In this document: positions 32,953 through 40,880 of the stretch, piece after piece | Position numbering within the stretch: the stretch's first letter is position 1 | Layout of the letters: the number at the start of each line of letters is the position of its first letter | From: Arthrobacter sp. Leaf137 | GTDB taxonomy: Bacteria > Actinomycetota > Actinomycetes > Actinomycetales > Micrococcaceae | Direction: 5' to 3' | Length of the DNA stretch: 64,000 nt | NCBI RefSeq assembly: GCF_001423525.1 | Contig: NZ_LMOI01000024.1 | Span: 248,001 to 312,000 of the forward strand | Position numbers and translations under genes: made by a program | Notes under the pieces: model-generated | What the model saw: only the letters and a program-made list of their open reading frames with translations | Told to the model about the DNA's origin: nothing | Database searches by the model: none

Positions 32953-33363
32953 GAGTATTGCCGGGTCAGTGCGGCCGGTCCGCGCCTGCGCTGTCGCTGA
33001 GCGCAGCTGCCCCGAGTCAAGCCAGCCGCCACCCGCATTGAGCTGGGCTGCCCCCGAGCAGGGCCTGAGGCCGCCCTCGGCAAGCTTGTTGAGGGTGCCC
33101 GCACCGGTGTCCAACTGTCCTGCGGCAGCAGCGAGGCGGCCGGTTCCTGCCGCCAATTGCCCGGCGCCGTCAGCAAAGTTGTCCCGGACCGCGGAGTAGA
33201 TCTCACCGGCCCCGGATTGGAGGGCCCCAGCGCCACTGTTCAGTGTCTATGTCCCGTCCTCCAATTCGGCTGAGCCGTCCCTGACCTGGACAGCGCCGGT
33301 GGGATTTTCCGGGGCAGCTTCGGGCGCGGCGGAAGGTCCGGCTGTCTCGATTTGTGCGAGCCG
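32953..33363 (-). pseudogene. Decayed fragment of a YhgE/Pip-like membrane protein gene
   Basis: On the minus strand one frame reads a run of heptad-like repeats typical of YhgE/Pip-domain proteins: VRDGSAELEDGT, then an in-frame TAG (33247-33249), then TLNSGAGALQSGAGE, FADGAGQLAAGTGRL, AGQLDTGAGTLNKLAEG and SGAAQLNAGGGWLDSG. The frame continues without the rest of the gene into sequence antisense to the HAD gene, so both ends are missing. Full YhgE proteins are 600 or more residues with several membrane helices, and none are present here. The remnant therefore looks like an internal piece left by deletion, broken by a nonsense codon. The tRNA-Gln promoter overlaps its right end. Confidence 0.7.
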
Positions 33364-33380
33364 AAAGTCTCGGGTAGAGT
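33352..33380 (+). promoter_or_regulatory. Promoter of tRNA-Gln (and probably tRNA-Glu)
   Basis: TTGTGC (33352-33357) and TAGAGT (33375-33380) are separated by exactly 17 nt, about 65 nt upstream of mature tRNA-Gln. The -10 is identical to that of the tRNA-Lys promoter. Confidence 0.62.
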
Positions 33381-33445
33381 ATTTTCTCGTGCTGAGGCGC
33401 ACGGAGCAAGGCTAAGGCCTTGAAGGCCGGGCCCGAAAGTTCCAT

Positions 33446-33517
33446 TGGGATATGGTGTAATTGGCAACACTACGGTTTCTGGTACCGTCATTCTAGGTTC
33501 GAGTCCTGGTATCCCAG
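33446..33517 (+). tRNA. tRNA-Gln (anticodon CUG)
   Basis: This is a 72-nt tRNA with acceptor UGGGAUA paired with UAUCCCA, discriminator G, and anticodon loop UUCUGGU presenting CUG. The T-arm CTAGG-TTCGAGT-CCTGG is intact. CCA is not encoded. Confidence 0.96.
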
Positions 33518-33554
33518 CTCTGGTTTGGAGATGTTCTACGTCTTCACGCCAGGC

Positions 33555-33583
33555 AGTTTCAACCGGTTCGCCGATTTGAAACT
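33555..33583 (+). other. Stable UUCG-capped hairpin between tRNA-Gln and tRNA-Glu
   Basis: AGTTTCAA pairs with TTGAAACT, enclosing CGG-TTCG-CCG. No T run follows, so it is not a typical terminator. It may be a processing or stabilising element in a joint tRNA precursor. Confidence 0.5.
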
Positions 33584-33643
33584 AAAGCAAAGTGTATGAA
33601 ACAATCACTGAGCTTGAACGGCGGAAACGCCAAAAAGTTACTT

Positions 33644-33719
33644 GGCCCCATCGTATAGCGGCCTAGTACGCTGCCCTCTCACGGCGGTAACGCGGGTTCG
33701 AATCCCGCTGGGGTCACCA
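33644..33719 (+). tRNA. tRNA-Glu (anticodon CUC)
   Basis: This is a 73-nt tRNA with encoded CCA (33717-33719). Acceptor GGCCCCA pairs with UGGGGUC, including one G-U pair, and the discriminator is A. Anticodon loop CUCUCAC presents CUC. The T-arm GCGGG-TTCGAAT-CCCGC is complete. Confidence 0.95.
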
Positions 33720-33723
33720 AAGA

Positions 33724-33763
33724 AATGGTCCCGGGCAATATGCCCGGGACCATTCTGTTTTTC
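33724..33763 (+). terminator. Intrinsic terminator of the tRNA-Gln/tRNA-Glu unit
   Basis: A perfect 14-bp stem (AATGGTCCCGGGCA and complement) with an ATA loop is followed by CTGTTTTT, directly after tRNA-Glu. Confidence 0.93.
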
Positions 33764-33798
33764 CGGCCATATTCAATTCTTCCTTCGCTCTCAACTGG

Positions 33799-33804
33799 CA
33801 TGAT
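33799..33804 (+). promoter_or_regulatory. Possible -10 element for the GTPase pair, leaderless-type
   Basis: CATGAT ends 6 nt before the GTG at 33811. No ribosome site is present. Confidence 0.38.
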
Positions 33805-33810
33805 GTTGCT

Positions 33811-35586
33811 GTGACCTCACCGAACGAGAAACGCCACACGGACCGGCAGGAGCAGCAAAACACGGCAGCCGTGACCCTGCTTGAACAGGTCCGCGGCACC
33901 CTGGCGGACGTGGCACTGCCCCTGGCCCTGCCTGGGGCCGAGCAGGGGCGGCGTGACGCCGCCGCCGGTGTGGCCCAGCTCGACGACTACATCCTTCCCC
34001 GCTACCGCAGCCTCGACGCCCCGCTGCTTGCCGTCGTCGGCGGGTCGACCGGTGCCGGGAAGTCGACCCTGGTTAATGCCCTGGCCGGCCATCCTGTCAC
34101 CCGCTCGGGTGCCATCCGCCCGACCACCCGCCAGCCGATCCTCCTTCACCATCCTGCCGAAGCCGCCTGGTTCGAGGGCAGCCGGGTCCTGCCGGGCCTG
34201 GGCCGGATCCGAGGTGCGCTGTCTGCCGGACCTGCCCCTGCGGCCCAAACGGTGACGGGACCCGACGCTGCTGCCGTCACCTCGCTGGTCCTGCTCGCCG
34301 ATGACGCCGTTCCGGCGGGCATTGCGCTCCTCGACGCCCCCGACGTCGATTCCATCTCCGATGACAACCGGAAGCTGGCCGGCCAGCTGCTCGCAGCCGC
34401 GGACCTGTGGATCTTCGTCACCACCGCCAACAGGTACGCCGACGCCGTCCCCTGGCGGCTGCTCCTGGATGCGGCGGCGAGGGACATCATGGTGGCGGTG
34501 GTCCTGGACAGGGTGCCGGCGGGCGCGGAGGAAGAAGTCAGCGAGGACCTGCGGCGACTCCTCGACGGCGAGGGCCTGGCCGGTGCCCAGCTCTTTGTCA
34601 TCCCTGAGTCCACGCTGGATCCGTTGGGCATGCTGCCCGCCGGCGCTGTCCTCCCGCTGCGGAACTGGCTCACCGGCCTCGCCGCTGACGCCGCAGGCCG
34701 GGCCGGCGTCGCGCGCCGCACCCTGAACGGTGCGGTCCGGGCACTGGCCGGCCGGGTTGCAGCGATCTCCGCATCCGCTGCAGAGCAGCAGCGCGCTGCA
34801 GCTGCGCTTGAGGCCGGCGTTGATGCCGCCTACCGGGACGCGGGCAGCCGGATCCTCGACGCCACGCGCGACGGCGCCCTCCTCCGCGGGGAAGTGCTGG
34901 CCCGCTGGCAGGACTTTGTGGGCACCGGTGAGTTCTTCCGGACACTCGAGCAGAACGTGGGCCGCTTCCGCGACCGGTTGGGGGCCTTCTTCCGGGGTGA
35001 ACCACCGCCGGCCATCAAGGTCGAAGCGGCCATCGAAACGGGCCTGCAGGCCGTCATTGTCGATGAGGCAGCAAACGCCGCAGAGGAAACCGACCACCGT
35101 TGGCGGTCCGACCCCGCCGGCCGGCAACTGTTGGGAACGGACGACCTCTCGGGGACCGGTCCCGGTTTCGCGGACCGGGCGGCACAGGAGATCCGAGCCT
35201 GGCAGGAGGCGCTGATGGAACTTATCCGCACGGAGGGCCAGGGAAAGCGGACCCAGGCCCGGTGGCTCTCCTTCGGCATCAACGGGCTGGGTGCTGCACT
35301 GATGATCGTTGTTTTCTCCATGACAGCGGGCCTGACAGGGCTGGAGGTCGGCGTAGCAGGCGGAACCGCAGTCGTGGGCCAGCGCCTGCTCGAGGCCGTG
35401 TTCGGTGAAGACGCTGTGCGCCGGATGGCTGAAAAGGCACGGACGGACCTGGCTGCCCGCTGCCAGCGGCTCCTCGAGGAGGAACAGCAAAGGTTCCTGG
35501 TCCGGCTCCCGGCGGCAGACACCATGGCGGCCGGTGTACTGGACAGCCAAGCCGATGCATTGGCCCGCCTGGCGGGCGCCGCGTGA
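33811..35586 (+). CDS. Dynamin/Era-like GTPase, first of a pair
   Basis: This 591-residue protein has a P-loop GTPase domain near its N-terminus: G1 VGGSTGAGKSTLVN (residues 76-89), a switch Thr in IRPTTRQP, and G3 LLDAPDVDS (about 173-181). The usual N/TKxD G4 motif is not evident; VLDRVP occupies its place. A long helical middle region follows, then a hydrophobic stretch (about 485-525) that may insert in the membrane, and a basic C-terminal helix. This resembles bacterial dynamin-like proteins, which come in adjacent pairs in actinobacteria. It is coupled by a GTGA overlap to the next GTPase. Membrane remodelling or cell division is a guess from family resemblance. Confidence 0.8.
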   Translation: MTSPNEKRHTDRQEQQNTAAVTLLEQVRGTLADVALPLALPGAEQGRRDAAAGVAQLDDYILPRYRSLDAPLLAVVGGSTGAGKSTLVNALAGHPVTRSGAIRPTTRQPILLHHPAEAAWFEGSRVLPGLGRIRGALSAGPAPAAQTVTGPDAAAVTSLVLLADDAVPAGIALLDAPDVDSISDDNRKLAGQLLAAADLWIFVTTANRYADAVPWRLLLDAAARDIMVAVVLDRVPAGAEEEVSEDLRRLLDGEGLAGAQLFVIPESTLDPLGMLPAGAVLPLRNWLTGLAADAAGRAGVARRTLNGAVRALAGRVAAISASAAEQQRAAAALEAGVDAAYRDAGSRILDATRDGALLRGEVLARWQDFVGTGEFFRTLEQNVGRFRDRLGAFFRGEPPPAIKVEAAIETGLQAVIVDEAANAAEETDHRWRSDPAGRQLLGTDDLSGTGPGFADRAAQEIRAWQEALMELIRTEGQGKRTQARWLSFGINGLGAALMIVVFSMTAGLTGLEVGVAGGTAVVGQRLLEAVFGEDAVRRMAEKARTDLAARCQRLLEEEQQRFLVRLPAADTMAAGVLDSQADALARLAGAA

Positions 35587-37196
35587 GCCGGCACAGCGGC
35601 GCCCGGGAATCATCGCGGCTGGACCGGCGCCTGGAAGCCCTGAATGACGCGAGGCAGCTGGCCGGTGGTGTCCTTCCGGACGCGCAGCTGGAGGAGGTTT
35701 TCCAGGTCCTGGAGCGCGCCGGATCCCGCCGCTCCCTGTCCGCGGAGCACACTGTGGTGGGGTTCTTCGGTGCTACCGGAAGCGGAAAGTCCTCGCTGTT
35801 CAACGCCGTGAGCGGCAGTAACATCGCGACGACGGCGGCGCGCCGCCCCACCACGTCGGAGCCGCTGGCGGGGGTATGGGGAGTGGACGGCAGTGAACCG
35901 CTCCTGGACTGGCTTGATGTCCGCAACAGGCATCACGCAGGTCCTGTGGAAGGTTTTGCGGGCGAAGACACCGGCCTGATCCTGCTGGACCTGCCGGATT
36001 TCGACTCCACCCGCGCGGCCAACCGTGAAGTGGTGCAGCGCATGGTGGGACTGGTGGATGTCCTCGTCTGGGTGCTCGACCCGCAAAAGTACGCGGATGC
36101 AGCGGTCCACCAGGATTTCCTCGCCCCGCTGGCCTCGCACGGCGCCGTCACCCTGGTGGTCCTCAACCAGGTGGACAGGCTTCCCGCCCACGACGTGCCG
36201 CCGGTCCTGGAATCCCTTCGCGGGATCCTTGCTGCCGAGGGGCTGGGGAAAGTAAAGGTCCTTGCCGCCTCCGCGCTGACCGGCCAGGGCGTGGACGGCG
36301 TGCGTGCTGCGATCAGGAGCGTGGTGGTGCAGCGAAAGGCCCGCTCGCAGCGGCTGGAGGCCGACGTCGCGAAAGCTTCCAGGGAACTGCGGGAGGCATC
36401 CGGAGACGGCGAAGCCGCCGGCGTCCGGCACCAAACGACGGCCAGGCTGGGCGCGGAACTGGCGGCGGCAGCCAACGTGCCGGTGGTTGTCAGTGCTGTG
36501 GCCCGTTCTTACCGCCTGGAATCAGTCCGTCGGACGGGCTGGCCCGCGACCCGATGGCTTTCGCGGTTCCGGCCCGACCCCTTGCGCAGGCTCAACCTCC
36601 GCAGGGACGCTCCGGCGGAACTCAACCGCACTTCGCTTCCGCCCGCCAGTGCCCCCGAGCGGGCGCGCACCGACTCAGCCGTCAGGGAGTTCGCCGACGC
36701 CGCCAGCGCCGGCGCGCCCGGTCCCTGGCGGGCCGCCATCCGAAGCGCAGCCCGCGAGGGCCGGGAGCGGCTTCCGGATGCCCTGGACCAGGCCATCGCC
36801 GGAACCGACCTCGGGGCCAACAGGAAATCCTGGTGGTGGGGCGTCTTCAATGTGCTCCAGTGGCTGGCGCTGCTGACCGTCCTCGGTGGCCTCGGCTGGC
36901 TGGGCGGCCTCGCGGCACTGCAGTACTTCCAGATGCCGGAGCCGGAGCCGCCACGGGTGGAAGGGTGGCCGGTGCCCACCCTGATGGCCGCCGTCGGCGT
37001 GGTGCTGGGGATTGTGCTGGCCCTGGCCGGCCGCTTTATCGCCGCAGGAGCCGCCGCGGCACGGGCATCGGGGGCACGGAAACGGCTGGAGGCGGCTGTG
37101 GGCGGTGTTGCGCGGAATCTTGTGGTGGAGCCCGTTGAGGTAGAAGTCAGCAGGCTTGCGGCGTTTAACGCGGCACTGAGGGTGGCGGCGGGCTAG
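35583..37196 (+). CDS. Membrane-anchored Era/dynamin-like GTPase, second of a pair
   Basis: This 537-residue protein has G1 FFGATGSGKSSLFN (about residues 61-74), a switch Thr in RRPTTSEP, G3 LLDLPDFDS (about 134-142), and a clear G4 NQVD (195-198), so nucleotide specificity for GTP is more certain than in its partner. Two strong transmembrane segments lie near the C-terminus (about 417-449 and 463-492). The GTG start overlaps the upstream stop by 4 nt, which argues that the two proteins act together, possibly as a hetero-oligomer. It has been loosely grouped with YfjP-type GTPases. The role is unknown. Confidence 0.83.
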   Translation: MSRHSGARESSRLDRRLEALNDARQLAGGVLPDAQLEEVFQVLERAGSRRSLSAEHTVVGFFGATGSGKSSLFNAVSGSNIATTAARRPTTSEPLAGVWGVDGSEPLLDWLDVRNRHHAGPVEGFAGEDTGLILLDLPDFDSTRAANREVVQRMVGLVDVLVWVLDPQKYADAAVHQDFLAPLASHGAVTLVVLNQVDRLPAHDVPPVLESLRGILAAEGLGKVKVLAASALTGQGVDGVRAAIRSVVVQRKARSQRLEADVAKASRELREASGDGEAAGVRHQTTARLGAELAAAANVPVVVSAVARSYRLESVRRTGWPATRWLSRFRPDPLRRLNLRRDAPAELNRTSLPPASAPERARTDSAVREFADAASAGAPGPWRAAIRSAAREGRERLPDALDQAIAGTDLGANRKSWWWGVFNVLQWLALLTVLGGLGWLGGLAALQYFQMPEPEPPRVEGWPVPTLMAAVGVVLGIVLALAGRFIAAGAAAARASGARKRLEAAVGGVARNLVVEPVEVEVSRLAAFNAALRVAAG

Positions 37197-37205
37197 GGGA
37201 GGGGC

Positions 37206-37766
37206 TCATCCCTTGGTGCCGGCGGCTTCCAGTCCGGCAGCAGCGTCCCGCACCTTGATCATGGTGCGCAGGTTGCGGGTAGTGGTCGCCGCCTTAAATC
37301 TGGCCTTGGACGAAATCTTGCTGAACGGGCTGTCCAGGGTTCCGCCGGCCGGCGCGAGCCAGGCGAGGGCTTCCGGGCCAAGCCGGTGTTGCTTGTGTCC
37401 GCCCCCGAGGGCCCGGCCCTCAGCGTCCAGGTCGTCCAGGACTGCGAGGTCGGAGGACAGCGTGATGTACGAATGCGTGGACTTGTCGTCCTCCGGATAC
37501 GGGCACGCCGCCACCAGATCAGCCACCCTGCCGGCCGGCAGGACCACCACCCAGGCCTCGTAGCCGAACGCGGCGCGCAGGGCCTTCTCGCACTCCCGTT
37601 TCACGCCGGCGGCGTCCAGTCCGCTGGCAAGGACCACGTTGCCACTGGCCAGCAGTGTCTTGGCGTCCGCGAAGCCGCTGTTCTTCAGCGCATCCCGAAG
37701 GTCCGCCATTTTGATGTTGATGCCGCCCACGTTGATGCCGCGGAGAAATACTGCGTAGCTGCCCAT
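37206..37766 (-). CDS. DUF1697 domain protein
   Basis: This 186-residue protein matches the DUF1697 family of small cytoplasmic proteins of unknown function. The N-terminal signature YAVFLRGINVGGINIKMADL is diagnostic, followed by LLASGNVVLAS and VVVLPAGRVADLVAACPYP. The frame is open far upstream, but the family start is at this ATG, and TAGGCT sits 7 nt before it with no ribosome site. It is convergent with the GTPase pair. No functional hint comes from the context. Confidence 0.92.
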   Translation of the reverse strand: MGSYAVFLRGINVGGINIKMADLRDALKNSGFADAKTLLASGNVVLASGLDAAGVKRECEKALRAAFGYEAWVVVLPAGRVADLVAACPYPEDDKSTHSYITLSSDLAVLDDLDAEGRALGGGHKQHRLGPEALAWLAPAGGTLDSPFSKISSKARFKAATTTRNLRTMIKVRDAAAGLEAAGTKG

Positions 37767-37773
37767 GGGCCAC

Positions 37774-37779
37774 AGCCTA
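37774..37779 (-). promoter_or_regulatory. -10 element for the DUF1697 gene, leaderless-type
   Basis: TAGGCT on the minus strand ends 7 nt before the ATG at 37766. Confidence 0.42.
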
Positions 37780-37821
37780 ACCGCCGGAGGGCGGCTTGGT
37801 GCGGGATTGACCCGACGGCGG

Positions 37822-38541
37822 TCAGTCGTTGTTCTTGCGCAGCGCTTCGGTGAGGATGCGGCCGGCGTTGCAGACCACTTCAGCGTGCAATCTCCCGGGC
37901 TGGCGGGTAAGCCGCTCGATGGGGCCGGAGATCGATACGGCGGCAATGACGCGGCCGGACGGTCCGCGCACCGGCGCCGAGACCGAGGCGACCCCCGGCT
38001 CGCGTTCACCAAGGCTCTGGCCCCAGCCCCGCCGTCGTACTCCTGCGAGGACGGTGGGCGTGAAGCGCGCCGACTGCAGGCCCTCAAGCAGGCGGTCGTG
38101 GTCTTCCCAGGCAAGCAGGACCTGGGCAGCGGAGCCGGCCTTCATGGACAACTGGGTACCGACAGGAATGGTGTCGCGCAGGCCGATGGGGCGCTCGGCC
38201 GATGCCACGCAGACCCGCCAGTCGCCCTGGCGGCGGAAGATCTGTGCGCTCTCGCCCGTGGCGTCCCGAAGCTGCATCAGGACGGGGCCGGCAGAAGCGA
38301 TGAGGCGGTCCTCGCCGGCGGCCGATGCCAGTTCAACCAGCCGGCTGCCGAGCACGAACCTGCCCTGGATGTCACGGCTTACCAGCCGGTGGTGGACCAG
38401 CGCGAGGGCGAGGCGGTGGACAGTGGGACGGGCCAGCCCGGTGGCCGCTACGAGCTGTGCCAGCGTGGTGGGGCCGGCCTCGAGCGCGTCAAGCACCTGT
38501 GCTGCTTTATCAATGACGCCGACTCCACTAGAATTGTCCAT
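37822..38541 (-). CDS. ndgR: IclR-family regulator of amino acid genes (NdgR/LtbR-like)
   Basis: This 239-residue IclR-type regulator has an N-terminal winged helix (about residues 5-65, with TLAQLVAATGLARPTVHRLA) and an IclR effector domain (about 80-239, with DWRVCVASAERPIGLRDTIP and RGWGQSLGEREPGVASVSAP). Length, sequence and position divergent from leuCD match NdgR of Streptomyces and LtbR of Corynebacterium, which control leucine and other amino acid genes. NdgR activates leuCD in Streptomyces, whereas LtbR represses it, so the direction here is open. The ATG giving MDNSSGVGVIDKAAQ is chosen because it fits the family start. An inverted repeat lies in the shared intergenic region. Confidence 0.85.
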   Translation of the reverse strand: MDNSSGVGVIDKAAQVLDALEAGPTTLAQLVAATGLARPTVHRLALALVHHRLVSRDIQGRFVLGSRLVELASAAGEDRLIASAGPVLMQLRDATGESAQIFRRQGDWRVCVASAERPIGLRDTIPVGTQLSMKAGSAAQVLLAWEDHDRLLEGLQSARFTPTVLAGVRRRGWGQSLGEREPGVASVSAPVRGPSGRVIAAVSISGPIERLTRQPGRLHAEVVCNAGRILTEALRKNND

Positions 38542-38556
38542 GTAATGATATTGCCG

Positions 38557-38571
38557 TCTCATTATCTGAGA
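38557..38571. promoter_or_regulatory. Inverted repeat between ndgR and leuC, candidate operator
   Basis: TCTCA and TGAGA flank a 5-nt spacer in the 113-nt divergent region. It is a plausible site for the IclR-type regulator, but binding is not shown. Confidence 0.45.
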
Positions 38572-38654
38572 TGCAAATCTTTCGGCTGGCGCAGTGCGGA
38601 GCCGTCCTGCTTCAGTTGAAGCATTCAGCCAAACAGCAGTGAAGGGAGATGGCC

Positions 38655-40109
38655 ATGGCAAAGACATTGGCCGAGAAAGTCTGGGACGCGCACGTGGTGC
38701 GCAAAGGCGACGGCGTAGGTGCCAACGCCCAGCCTGACCTTCTCTTCATCGACCTTCACCTGGTGCACGAGGTCACGTCCCCGCAGGCCTTCGAGGGCTT
38801 GCGCCTGGCAGGCCGCCCGCTGCGCCGCCCGGACCTGACCATCGCCACGGAGGACCACAACACTCCCACGCTGGACATCGACAAGCCTATCGCCGACCTC
38901 ACCAGCCGGACTCAGATCCAGACGCTGCGCAACAACTGCGCGGAGTTCGGTGTCCGCCTGCACAGCCTCGGTGACGCCGAACAGGGCATCGTCCACGTGG
39001 TGGGTCCGCAGCTGGGCCTCACCCAGCCCGGCATGACGGTGGTCTGCGGCGACTCGCACACCTCCACGCACGGTGCCTTCGGAGCACTGGCCATGGGCAT
39101 CGGCACCTCCGAGGTGGAGCACGTCATGGCCACCCAGACCCTGTCCCTGAAGCCGTTCAAGACCATGGCCATCAACGTTGAGGGCACCCTGCGCCCCGGC
39201 GTCACGGCCAAAGACATCATCCTGGCGGTCATCGCCAAGATCGGTACCGGCGGAGGCCAGGGCTACGTCCTGGAATACCGTGGATCCGCCATCCGTGCCC
39301 TGTCCATGGATGCCCGCATGACCATTTGCAATATGTCCATCGAGGCCGGCGCCCGCGCCGGCATGGTGGCGCCGGACGAAACCACCTACGCCTACATGCA
39401 GGGCCGCCCGCACGCCCCCGAAGGGGCGGACTGGGATGCGGCCGTCGAGTACTGGAACACGCTGAAGACCGACGACGACGCCTCCTTCGATGTCGAGGTG
39501 GACCTGGACGCCGACACGCTGGAGCCGTTCGTCACCTGGGGCACCAACCCCGGCCAGGGCGTGTCCCTGTCCCAGGCTGTTCCGTTCCCCGGGGACTTCG
39601 GCGACGAAAACGCCAAGGCGGCCGCGGAACGCGCCCTGCAGTACATGGGGCTGGAAGCCGGCACGCCAATGAAGGACATCCGGGTGGACACAGTGTTCCT
39701 CGGTTCCTGCACCAACTCCCGCATCGAGGACCTCCGGGCCGCAGCGGACATCATCCGCGGCCGCGAAAAGGATCCGAAGGTCCGCATGCTCGTGGTGCCG
39801 GGATCTGCACGCGTCCGCCTCGAAGCGGAGGCTGAGGGCCTGGACCGGGTCTTCAAGGACTTCGGCGCCGAATGGCGCTTCGCCGGCTGCTCCATGTGCC
39901 TGGGAATGAACCCGGACCAGCTGGAACCGGGGGAGCGGTGCGCCTCCACCTCGAACCGCAACTTCGAGGGGCGCCAGGGCAAGGGCGGCCGCACCCACCT
40001 GGTATCCCCGGTGGTGGCAGCGGCCACGGCCGTCCGCGGCACGCTCAGCTCGCCGTCGGACCTTGATCCTGCCCCCGAATCCGCCGCCATCCGCACCGAC
40101 GCAGCCTAG
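38655..40109 (+). CDS. leuC: 3-isopropylmalate dehydratase, large subunit
   Basis: LeuC (484 residues) is the aconitase-like large subunit that isomerises 2- to 3-isopropylmalate together with LeuD. The [4Fe-4S] ligands are in VFLGSCTNSRIEDLR and GCSMCLGMNPDQ. VCGDSHTSTHGAFGALAMGIG and THLVSPVVAAATA are further family signatures. Two ATGs are close together. The second is chosen because GAAGGGAG lies 6 nt upstream and the family begins with MAKTLAEKVWD. It is divergent from the IclR regulator and 9 nt upstream of leuD. Confidence 0.96.
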   Translation: MAKTLAEKVWDAHVVRKGDGVGANAQPDLLFIDLHLVHEVTSPQAFEGLRLAGRPLRRPDLTIATEDHNTPTLDIDKPIADLTSRTQIQTLRNNCAEFGVRLHSLGDAEQGIVHVVGPQLGLTQPGMTVVCGDSHTSTHGAFGALAMGIGTSEVEHVMATQTLSLKPFKTMAINVEGTLRPGVTAKDIILAVIAKIGTGGGQGYVLEYRGSAIRALSMDARMTICNMSIEAGARAGMVAPDETTYAYMQGRPHAPEGADWDAAVEYWNTLKTDDDASFDVEVDLDADTLEPFVTWGTNPGQGVSLSQAVPFPGDFGDENAKAAAERALQYMGLEAGTPMKDIRVDTVFLGSCTNSRIEDLRAAADIIRGREKDPKVRMLVVPGSARVRLEAEAEGLDRVFKDFGAEWRFAGCSMCLGMNPDQLEPGERCASTSNRNFEGRQGKGGRTHLVSPVVAAATAVRGTLSSPSDLDPAPESAAIRTDAA

Positions 40110-40118
40110 GACGCAACC

Positions 40119-40721
40119 ATGGAAAAGTTCACCAAGCACACCGGCATCGGCGTTCCGCTGCGCCAGAGCAACGTCGACACGGACCAGATCATCCCCGCGG
40201 TGTACCTCAAGCGCATCACCCGCACCGGCTTCGAGGACGCCCTGTTCTCGGCCTGGCGCAAGGACTCCTCCTTCATCCTGAACCAGGAGCCGTTCAACGC
40301 CGGCTCAGTCCTGGTGGCCGGGCCCGACTTCGGCACCGGGTCCTCCCGCGAGCATGCCGTGTGGGCACTGAAGGACTACGGCTTCAAGGCAGTGCTCTCC
40401 TCCCGGTTCGCTGACATCTTCCGCGGCAACTCGGGCAAGCAGGGACTGCTGGCCGCCCAGGTGGCCCAGGACGACATCGAGCTGATCTGGAAGGAACTGG
40501 AAAACGCGCCGGGAACCCAGGTGACAGTGGACCTGGAGTCGAAGACCGTGGTGTGCGGCAACATTGTGGCCCCCTTCGAAATTGACGACTACACCCGCTG
40601 GCGCCTGCTCGAAGGCCTGGACGACATCGGGCTCACGCTGCAGCATGAGGCGGATATCACCGCCTACGAGGCAACCCGCCCCTCTTTCAAGCCCAAGACC
40701 CTGCCTGCCAAGGTTTCCTAG
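40119..40721 (+). CDS. leuD: 3-isopropylmalate dehydratase, small subunit
   Basis: LeuD (200 residues) is the swivel-domain subunit of isopropylmalate isomerase. NVDTDQIIPAVYLKRITRTG, GPDFGTGSSREHAVWALKDYG and the GNSGKQGLL segment are diagnostic. The ATG is 9 nt after the leuC stop, with AGGAC as ribosome site, so it forms a leuCD operon. Length is typical for the leucine-pathway enzyme. Confidence 0.96.
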   Translation: MEKFTKHTGIGVPLRQSNVDTDQIIPAVYLKRITRTGFEDALFSAWRKDSSFILNQEPFNAGSVLVAGPDFGTGSSREHAVWALKDYGFKAVLSSRFADIFRGNSGKQGLLAAQVAQDDIELIWKELENAPGTQVTVDLESKTVVCGNIVAPFEIDDYTRWRLLEGLDDIGLTLQHEADITAYEATRPSFKPKTLPAKVS

Positions 40722-40733
40722 CGCCAGCGCTCT

Positions 40734-40789
40734 GCTCCTTGGCCCTGCGCGGGGCGACATACTTCGCCGCCACGCCTCGGCCAAGGAGC
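40734..40789 (+). other. Long stem-loop between leuD and murA
   Basis: GCTCCTTGGCC (40734-40744) pairs perfectly with GGCCAAGGAGC (40779-40789). The loop contains a second GGCGA/TCGCC stem. No T run follows. It could be an imperfect leuCD terminator or a structured RNA element. Confidence 0.5.
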
Positions 40790-40820
40790 GTGCGTATTTC
40801 GGTTCGGTAACGCGACCTCC

Positions 40821-40826
40821 TATGCT
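40821..40826 (+). promoter_or_regulatory. Possible -10 element for murA
   Basis: TATGCT lies 54 nt before the murA ATG. The -35 position (40798-40803) reads TTCGGT, a weak match with 17-nt spacing. Confidence 0.38.
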
Positions 40827-40880
40827 TGGGTGGAGCCTTTGCAAGGATTTGGGGGCGAGTAATCGTGAGGAAACCGGTAT

